The notes beneath the pieces were generated by a model. The model did not search any database and had not been told where the DNA came from. It saw nothing but the letters and a program-made list of their open reading frames with translations. The translations under genes were made by a program, and so were the position numbers. From positions 1 through 9,453 of the forward strand of contig JAFYQC010000169.1 of the NCBI GenBank assembly GCA_017547265.1: 9,453 nucleotides of DNA, in the 5' to 3' direction. Source of the stretch: Kiritimatiellia bacterium (lineage in GTDB: Bacteria; Verrucomicrobiota; Kiritimatiellia; RFP12; UBA1067). Below, one piece after another: positions 5,035 to 9,453 of the stretch (the stretch's first letter is position 1; each line of letters begins with the position of its first letter).

Positions 5035-6999
5035 TCATTTGACGACCACAAGCAGATATTCGGCGAACGTGGGGAGCGTTCCGTCCGCAGGGAGCTGGCG
5101 GACGGATGCGTCGGCTTCAAAGGGCGTTTCGACCGTCGCGCTACGTCCATTCGGCAGTATGATCCGCGCGCCACGAATCGGATGTGCGGGATCGTAATTA
5201 ATAAGATGCACCGCGAGAGCGCCAGACGCCATGCGGCGATATTCTGCAAAGACATGCGGCGGCAGTCCCTCGAAACGCAAGGGAGGCGTCCATCCCGTCG
5301 CCAGCAAATCGGCCATCAGTGCCTTGCCGCCGTCCTCAGGTGGAGGAACGACGTAGCTCCAGTCGAGCTTTGCTCCGGCGATGCGGTCGTCGGACGAGCG
5401 CAGAACGACGTTGGAGAGGCCCTTGAGCCGTGGCAGGAATTCGTTCATGCGCCGCTGGGCGTTCCAGCCGTCGTAGCGTCCAGAGTCGCCGGTCACTACG
5501 AGCTTTCCGCCTTTCTTCGCCCAGCCAACAAGCGCGTCAATCTGCGCGTTGGAGAGAGTGACAAGTCCGGGAACTACGATTACCTCGGTTCCATCGGGAA
5601 CGGAGAAGGGGTCGTCGGGATACGAGACGAGGTAGCCGTACGGCACGCGGTTGCGCAGGAAAATCTCCTCTGCCGCAACGACGCCCTGGTGGGTCGGTTC
5701 AGAAAAGAGAATCTCGCGCTCGGGGTAGAAGATGCGCACGGGGTGGTGTGTAGGGGCTGAGAGCGCATCGCGGTGAGAAGTAGCGAAGGCGTTGAAGCGG
5801 GCGTGTTGCTTCTTGCGCCGCTCAAAAACCTCGCTGTTCAAAAATCCTGGTTCTGGAGAGGGTGCCATGACAGTGCGGTCGATCGGAATGCCACCGTATA
5901 CAATGTCCTCGACGAGCGGCATGAGAAACTTTGCCTCGCGTTCTGGGAGGACGTTGGAATCGGTGTCGCACAGGGCCACGATGCGCTGGTTCCTGTCCTG
6001 CGCGAACTTGAGGTCGCGCACGCGGTTGGCGATGGAACCGTCCGCGCGGAGCGACGGGAAGTTCTCGTTCTGCATTATGATGAAGTCGAACGCCTTGCAT
6101 AGCTCGGACATGTTCTGGGAGCGCGCGGTGAAGCGGGCGCGACTCCTGTACGGTGACGGGTTGCCGGAGACGATAGCGTCGGGCTTCACGCTCTTGATGT
6201 GTGCGCGGAAGCGCTGTAGGACGCCATTCATGCGTCCGCACCGCCAGAGGGCCCACGCCTGAAGCACGGGGTCCTTTATGTCCGCGTGGTGGAGACGCGA
6301 CATCTCGAGCCGCGGCAACAGCATTCCAGAGAGGTCGTCAAATCCGAAGCGCTCCTCTGGGTTCTCGATTCCGGCGAGATAGGCGCGGAAATCCTTGAGG
6401 CACCTCTCGCAGTAGCACGGGTAGTCGAAGACATTGTCGAACATGATGCCGTCGAATCCGCCATCCGTGAGCGCGATGGTGCACATCCGCTTGATGTATT
6501 CCTCCCACTCGCGGCACGAAAGGCAGGGCATCCAGCGGAAATACTGACCGTTGTATCCGCCGAAGAGGTTCTTGCGACCGAGGTAGTCGATCGCGGCCCA
6601 GTTTTCGATGTCTGGAATTTCGCGGCGCATGATCTCGGGGTAGAGCGTGCCGAACTGCACGTAGGCGAGCGTCTTTATGCCGTGGGTGTGGCAGTTCTTT
6701 ACGAACTTCTGGACATTGGGGAAGTCTTTCTTCTCGACCTCCCAGCCCATTCCCTTGTAGAAGCGGGAATGGAGGAAGTTGAGCCCAAGTTCCTCCATCT
6801 TTGTCGGAGCGTTCTCGTCAAACCAGTCGAGCCAGTCACGCACCCACTGCGCATTGCCGTCGATGCTGCCTGTGCAGCGGGCGCCGACGCGCCGGTACAT
6901 CGTGTATGGCTCATGTGCTCCGAATGTCCAGCGAGTGGATATAGGATCAATCTCCGGAGTTTGAGAAACGAGCGCAGACGCGAAAAGCAAAGCAATCAT
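5035..6999 (-). CDS. Secreted putative glycoside hydrolase with GATase-like C-terminal domain
   Basis: A 654-aa protein starting MIALLFASALVS, a short hydrophobic segment that looks like a signal peptide but lacks the usual positive n-region. Residues about 30-400 look like a TIM-barrel glycosidase: NFLHSRFYKGMGW (74-86), HGIKTLAYVQFGTLYPE (106-122), GFDGIMFDNVFDYPCYCERC (181-200). D188 sits at a strand end where many barrel glycosidases hold a catalytic acid (inference). C195, C197 and C200 form a Cys-x-Cys-x2-Cys motif seen in hypothetical GHL6-type/beta-galactosidase-like relatives. Residues about 420-560 (GTEVIVVPGLVTLSNAQIDALVGWAKKGGKLVVTGD at 470-505) match the GATase-like beta-galactosidase trimerisation domain. 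The end (about 575-654) looks like a small beta domain. It is the first gene of the operon, directly behind a strong promoter, with GGAG 8 nt before the start. It probably releases the solute imported by the neighbouring symporter. The specific GH family and substrate are uncertain. Confidence 0.85.
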   Translation of the reverse strand: MIALLFASALVSQTPEIDPISTRWTFGAHEPYTMYRRVGARCTGSIDGNAQWVRDWLDWFDENAPTKMEELGLNFLHSRFYKGMGWEVEKKDFPNVQKFVKNCHTHGIKTLAYVQFGTLYPEIMRREIPDIENWAAIDYLGRKNLFGGYNGQYFRWMPCLSCREWEEYIKRMCTIALTDGGFDGIMFDNVFDYPCYCERCLKDFRAYLAGIENPEERFGFDDLSGMLLPRLEMSRLHHADIKDPVLQAWALWRCGRMNGVLQRFRAHIKSVKPDAIVSGNPSPYRSRARFTARSQNMSELCKAFDFIIMQNENFPSLRADGSIANRVRDLKFAQDRNQRIVALCDTDSNVLPEREAKFLMPLVEDIVYGGIPIDRTVMAPSPEPGFLNSEVFERRKKQHARFNAFATSHRDALSAPTHHPVRIFYPEREILFSEPTHQGVVAAEEIFLRNRVPYGYLVSYPDDPFSVPDGTEVIVVPGLVTLSNAQIDALVGWAKKGGKLVVTGDSGRYDGWNAQRRMNEFLPRLKGLSNVVLRSSDDRIAGAKLDWSYVVPPPEDGGKALMADLLATGWTPPLRFEGLPPHVFAEYRRMASGALAVHLINYDPAHPIRGARIILPNGRSATVETPFEADASVRQLPADGTLPTFAEYLLVVVK

Positions 7000-7007
7000 A
7001 ATTTAGT

Positions 7008-7011
7008 CTCC
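7008..7011 (-). promoter_or_regulatory. Ribosome binding site of the glycosidase-like gene
   Basis: GGAG on the minus strand lies 8 nt before the ATG at 6999, a good distance. It supports this start. Confidence 0.65.
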
Positions 7012-7034
7012 ATGTTGGAAATGTCAGTATCGCC

Positions 7035-7087
7035 GTTGTCCAGTGATATCTCTAATAGTATAGCACATTTCTTTTAGAATGGACAAC
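7035..7087. promoter_or_regulatory. Candidate operator: 8-bp inverted repeat around the operon promoter
   Basis: GTTGTCCA (7035-7042) and its exact reverse complement TGGACAAC (7080-7087) face each other with 37 bp between them. One arm covers the -35 box of the minus-strand operon promoter; the other lies just downstream of the expected start of transcription. This placement suits a repressor or two-site regulator. No regulator gene is seen in the window. Confidence 0.4.
7057..7086 (-). promoter_or_regulatory. Sigma70-type promoter of the five-gene operon
   Basis: On the minus strand: -35 TTGTCC (7086-7081), an 18-bp spacer, -10 TATACT (7062-7057) preceded by TGC, forming an extended -10. 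Transcription should start near 7050, leaving a leader of about 50 nt before the glycosidase-like gene at 6999. Confidence 0.72.
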
Positions 7088-7089
7088 CA

Positions 7090-7106
7090 CATTGACACGC
7101 ATTGAC
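7090..7106. repeat. Direct repeat CATTGAC, 10-bp spacing
   Basis: CATTGAC occurs at 7090-7096 and 7100-7106, exactly one helical turn apart, in the short space between the two divergent -35 boxes. The second copy contains most of the plus-strand -35 box. It could be a tandem binding site for an activator or repressor of both units, or a duplicated -35 element. Confidence 0.4.
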
Positions 7107-7130
7107 TTTGGGCGCGCGATATGCTATCTT
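7102..7130 (+). promoter_or_regulatory. Sigma70-type promoter of the LamG gene
   Basis: -35 TTGACT (7102-7107), a 17-bp spacer, -10 TATCTT (7125-7130) preceded by TGC, again an extended -10. The expected start of transcription is near 7137, leaving a leader of about 50 nt. This promoter lies over the in-frame ATG at 7102 and so excludes it as the start codon. Confidence 0.75.
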
Positions 7131-7172
7131 ATTCACATACCGAGGGCGATTTCTTCGGCCACAACTCCTAAT

Positions 7173-7184
7173 AGGGGAAAGGGG
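7173..7184 (+). promoter_or_regulatory. Ribosome binding region of the LamG gene
   Basis: Two G-rich blocks, AGGGG (7173-7177) and GGGG (7181-7184), precede the ATG at 7189 by 11 and 4 nt. The first block could pair with CTCCT at 7165-7169 across a 3-nt loop, which might modulate initiation; this is only a weak possibility. Confidence 0.5.
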
Positions 7185-7188
7185 CAAT

Positions 7189-9021
7189 ATGAATCTGCTG
7201 TCAATCCGCAAGTGTTCATGGACAATGAGTGGAGTTTTTGCCGCATGTCTAACTTTCGCGGCGCATGGTTCCACAAACGTCTTCAACGATGCCGTGTTCT
7301 GGTTCCGCGGCGGCAAGGACAGGAACAATGACGGCTACATCCAGCAGGGCGAGTTCTTCGACGATCTCCATGCAAATGATGCCAGTCACGAGAACCACCA
7401 GATGCCAATGTCGACATCCCTTTACACGGGAGATTCCGTTGCGTTTAAAGGAAATGCCGTGCTCCAAAACGAGACTGTTGTCTTCCCGGCGTTGGGAACG
7501 AGCAAGGAAATGAAGGTCTTACACATTTCCTGCCTCCAAGCAGCGGGGAAATATTACTTTCCGTATGACGTCAATCCGTATTCTATCTTTGCGAACAACA
7601 GTATATCTAATGAGTATACGGTTGTCAGCCGGATAAAGATAGATGATGATGGTATAAATCGTGAAGAATGTCTATTTCGGATAGGATACGATACTTCGGA
7701 TAGAAAGGGATTGTATCTTGCGCTTGGCCGAATAGCTGCGCCCGGAGGTGGATTCGATAAATTCATAAAGGGATACTTCACTCCTGACAGTGCCAGCAGT
7801 AGCTCAAGTCACACGTTTTCCATCCGGATCCCGACGAATACGTGGGTCGATGTGGCAGCCGTGGTTGGCAATGGTAAACTGCGCATCGGCATTGCCGCAC
7901 CGGAATCGTCACCGGACCACGACAACAATCCCACAATCGCGTTTGCCCAGACACCAATGTGGACAGACAACTGCACATTGCTCGGTGATGGAAAATACAG
8001 ATTGTTTTGCCTGGAAGGACAGACAACATACAAAATAGCAAACGAAATGGACCAGACCGCTTTCATTGGCAGCGTACAGCAACTAGCGATATGGGGCAGG
8101 GCACTTAGCGATCAGGAGGTGATGGCGGCGTTTGGCATGCCGCGTCCAGCCATTTTCAGGACAGGCTTCGACAATGGCTGTTCGAACGAATTTGGCGGCA
8201 CACGGTCCGGTTCGACACAGACTATCGACGGACTCGGTTCTTGGCAGAACATTGCCAATGCGATGCAGGCAGGCGACATTTGGACGGTCAATTTCAATGC
8301 GCTGCGCGACGAAGCCAATCTTCCGCAAATATTCTCCATCAAATCGCTTAGTAGTTCTTCTACGGCGCTGATTGAGCCCATTCTGAACGGGACTTCCCTT
8401 GGCGAAGGGCGCATAGCGGCAAACTCGCGCGTATTCTGGCCGGTAGCGACTAATCTTGTCAGAAATGGCGTGAATGAGCTTGTCATCAAGCGCAAAGATG
8501 CCAGAACTCGAGACTTTCTCATTGATGCAATGGAGCTTGGCGGTTCGCTTGGCGTGGGAACGATAACAAAGAGCAGCACGGATGATGGAAGGGTTGATCC
8601 AGAACGTATTAAAACTGGAGTCCCGTCTGCTGCGGATCCGAATACGCAACACTGGCCTACTAAACTCGAACCTTCTACCGGGATCAAAGATCTTCACTTC
8701 CGCGTTTGGATCGATCCCGACGTGGCGGACAAGGCATCGTTCACTTTGAAGACGGCGGCGAAATGCGATGCAATAAGTAGCTCTGAGAAATTCAGCCCTT
8801 ACGTCAATGGCGATAAAAAGGGCGATGTCTCTGCCACTAATGATTGGAAGCAACTCAGTCTTTCATTCAATGCAGGGGACTTGCAGGGCGGGTGGAACGA
8901 CATTGACTTCTATTCCACGGCCTCGCGCTGTTGGGAATTCGGCTACTATCGTTTTGAAACAGTCCTGCCGAGCCCGGTCGGTTTCTCAATGCCGCCGGCG
9001 TTGACGATTGTCATCAGGTAA
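7189..9021 (+). CDS. Secreted LamG-like (concanavalin A-like) domain protein
   Basis: A 610-aa protein. The start at 7189 is chosen over 7102 because a promoter overlies the latter and a G-rich ribosome site precedes the former. The N-terminus (basic R7, K8, then a hydrophobic stretch to AAHG at 24-27) looks like a Sec signal peptide. Next comes VFWFRGGK and a 12-residue loop at 44-55 (D44, N46, D48, G49, I51, E55) that fits the EF-hand/dockerin-type calcium loop. Residues about 80-315 look like a LamG jellyroll: NEYTVVSRIKIDDDG (141-155), TNTWVDVAAVVGNGKLRIGI (216-235), and AFIGSVQQLAIWGRALSDQEV (291-311), the usual LamG ending. The region 320-450 has a further beta-rich part (WTVNFNAL, NGVNELVIKR) reminiscent of carbohydrate-binding or polysaccharide-lyase-type domains. 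The C-terminal 490-610 segment is not recognised; no PEP-CTERM or other sorting signal is seen. The DNA at about 7540-7700 is visibly richer in A+T than the neighbours. It probably binds glycans at the cell surface or outside; no catalytic residues are evident. Confidence 0.82.
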   Translation: MNLLSIRKCSWTMSGVFAACLTFAAHGSTNVFNDAVFWFRGGKDRNNDGYIQQGEFFDDLHANDASHENHQMPMSTSLYTGDSVAFKGNAVLQNETVVFPALGTSKEMKVLHISCLQAAGKYYFPYDVNPYSIFANNSISNEYTVVSRIKIDDDGINREECLFRIGYDTSDRKGLYLALGRIAAPGGGFDKFIKGYFTPDSASSSSSHTFSIRIPTNTWVDVAAVVGNGKLRIGIAAPESSPDHDNNPTIAFAQTPMWTDNCTLLGDGKYRLFCLEGQTTYKIANEMDQTAFIGSVQQLAIWGRALSDQEVMAAFGMPRPAIFRTGFDNGCSNEFGGTRSGSTQTIDGLGSWQNIANAMQAGDIWTVNFNALRDEANLPQIFSIKSLSSSSTALIEPILNGTSLGEGRIAANSRVFWPVATNLVRNGVNELVIKRKDARTRDFLIDAMELGGSLGVGTITKSSTDDGRVDPERIKTGVPSAADPNTQHWPTKLEPSTGIKDLHFRVWIDPDVADKASFTLKTAAKCDAISSSEKFSPYVNGDKKGDVSATNDWKQLSLSFNAGDLQGGWNDIDFYSTASRCWEFGYYRFETVLPSPVGFSMPPALTIVIR

Positions 9022-9027
9022 CGCATC

Positions 9028-9453
9028 ATGATTCGACTTATAGCCGCAGTCTTCGCGTTGGCCGCGTCCTGCGGCACTGTCGTCGCAGGGATTTCCTTAG
9101 AAGAGGAAATCCCTGTCTTCAGGCAAGGCGTCGATGCATGGCGCATTAAAGGCGGTCAGAGCAGCGAGTGGACCGACTCGGGGCTTGTGGTGAACGCCTC
9201 CGAACGCTCTGGCTTCACCATGGAGTACGACCGTTATCCTGGCATGAAGCCATTTCGCGGAACGGATGAAATCGTCCTCGGCATGAAGTCGGACCCGCAG
9301 GGAAAGGCGACTGCGGAATTGGCGATTCTTGAGTTCCCGTCCAAGAAGGGCGCGGAGCCACTGAAGTTCTCTGCGCCCGCTTCCGCCTTCGCCAAGGCTA
9401 CGGCGGATAAATCCGAGGAGACAAGGTTCAAGACGGAGCTCGATCCAACGAAA
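9028..9453 (+). CDS. Secreted protein of unknown function, 3' end beyond the window
   Basis: The first 142 codons are present, open to the window end. It starts 6 bp after the LamG stop, with AGG about 10 nt upstream, so it is likely cotranscribed with the LamG gene. MIRLIAAVFALAASCGTVVA is a clear Sec signal peptide, with cleavage likely after A20; a cysteine at 15 lies inside the hydrophobic part, not in a good lipobox. The mature part (EIPVFRQGVDAWRIKGGQ..., SGLVVNASERSGFTMEYDRYPG) is acidic and beta-like, but I do not recognise a family. Two features are odd. A 12-bp perfect inverted repeat spans codons 20-30. An in-frame palindromic mini-repeat encodes SAFAKATADKS at about residues 119-129. 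The second may be a recent insertion into a loop. The gene is probably real and expressed; its function is unknown. Confidence 0.8.
   Translation, partial: MIRLIAAVFALAASCGTVVAGISLEEEIPVFRQGVDAWRIKGGQSSEWTDSGLVVNASERSGFTMEYDRYPGMKPFRGTDEIVLGMKSDPQGKATAELAILEFPSKKGAEPLKFSAPASAFAKATADKSEETRFKTELDPTK
9086..9115. repeat. Perfect 12-bp inverted repeat inside the start of a coding region
   Basis: CAGGGATTTCCT (9086-9097) and AGGAAATCCCTG (9104-9115) are exact reverse complements with a 6-nt loop (TAGAAG). G-U pairs in RNA would extend it at both ends to 14 bp with an AGAA loop. It lies 58 nt after the start codon, over the signal-peptide cleavage region. No T-run follows, so it is not a standard terminator. 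Confidence 0.9.
9382..9407. repeat. In-frame palindromic mini-repeat (AFAKATADKS type)
   Basis: TCCGCC (9382-9387) and GGCGGA (9402-9407) form a 6-bp inverted repeat around a 14-nt core. An alternative inner hairpin pairs GCCTT (9385-9389) with AAGGC (9394-9398). The translation AFAKATADKS is one I recall from many unrelated proteins in environmental genomes, where it marks a dispersed repeat read in frame. Only one copy is in this window, so mobility is inferred. Confidence 0.6.

Noticed and set aside
7102..7188. Longer N-terminus for the LamG protein, from an ATG at 7102
   Set aside because: The ATG lies inside the -35 box of the best promoter, and the added residues precede a normal signal peptide with its own ribosome site at 7189.
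8083..8853. Long open frame of 256 codons opposite the LamG gene
   Set aside because: It lies fully antisense within a protein with a signal peptide and a recognisable LamG end; its own translation is rich in Arg and Cys without any domain, typical of a shadow frame.
9086..9115. Intrinsic terminator after the LamG gene
   Set aside because: The stem is strong, but it lies inside an open reading frame with a signal peptide and is followed by TCTTCAGG rather than a T-run.

Overview
The window looks like a chromosomal piece of a Verrucomicrobiota-type bacterium, most likely Kiritimatiellota/Lentisphaerota (inference). The basis is the combination of a divergent sodium/solute symporter, expanded QueG/reductive-dehalogenase-like iron-sulfur proteins, a glycosidase-like secreted protein with a Cys-x-Cys-x2-Cys motif, a LamG-type secreted protein, and short repeats between and inside genes. 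No rRNA, tRNA, transposase, phage gene or CRISPR array was seen.

Layout: five minus-strand genes are packed head to tail from 6999 down to 29. In transcription order they are a secreted putative glycoside hydrolase (654 aa), a sodium:solute symporter (578 aa), two tandem paralogous double-cluster [4Fe-4S] proteins (358 and 343 aa), and a U32-peptidase-like TIM-barrel protein with many cysteines (339 aa from the preferred start). Gaps are 9, 11, 107 and 13 bp, which suggests one operon. The only large gap, between the two Fe-S genes, is filled almost completely by a strictly phased 7-bp tandem repeat, and its last unit forms the ribosome binding site of the second Fe-S gene. On the plus strand, from 7189, are a secreted LamG-like protein (610 aa) and, 6 bp further, a second secreted protein of unknown function cut by the window end.

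The 189-bp region between the two transcription units (7000-7188) carries two good back-to-back sigma70-type promoters, each with an extended -10 (TGCTAT...). Around them lie an 8-bp inverted repeat and a 7-bp direct repeat at 10-bp spacing, both candidates for a shared operator.

Working model (inference): the glycosidase-like protein acts outside the cytoplasm on a glycan or glycoside, the symporter imports the product, and the two QueG-like proteins plus the U32-like protein carry out cytoplasmic redox chemistry on it. QueG deoxygenates an epoxide, and U32 relatives such as UbiU/UbiV, RlhA and TrhP hydroxylate without oxygen. This combination is the best candidate in the window for an undescribed pathway. 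The substrate cannot be read from the sequence. Other striking signals are a perfect 12-bp inverted repeat just after the start of the last gene, and an in-frame palindromic mini-repeat encoding AFAKATADKS in the same gene.
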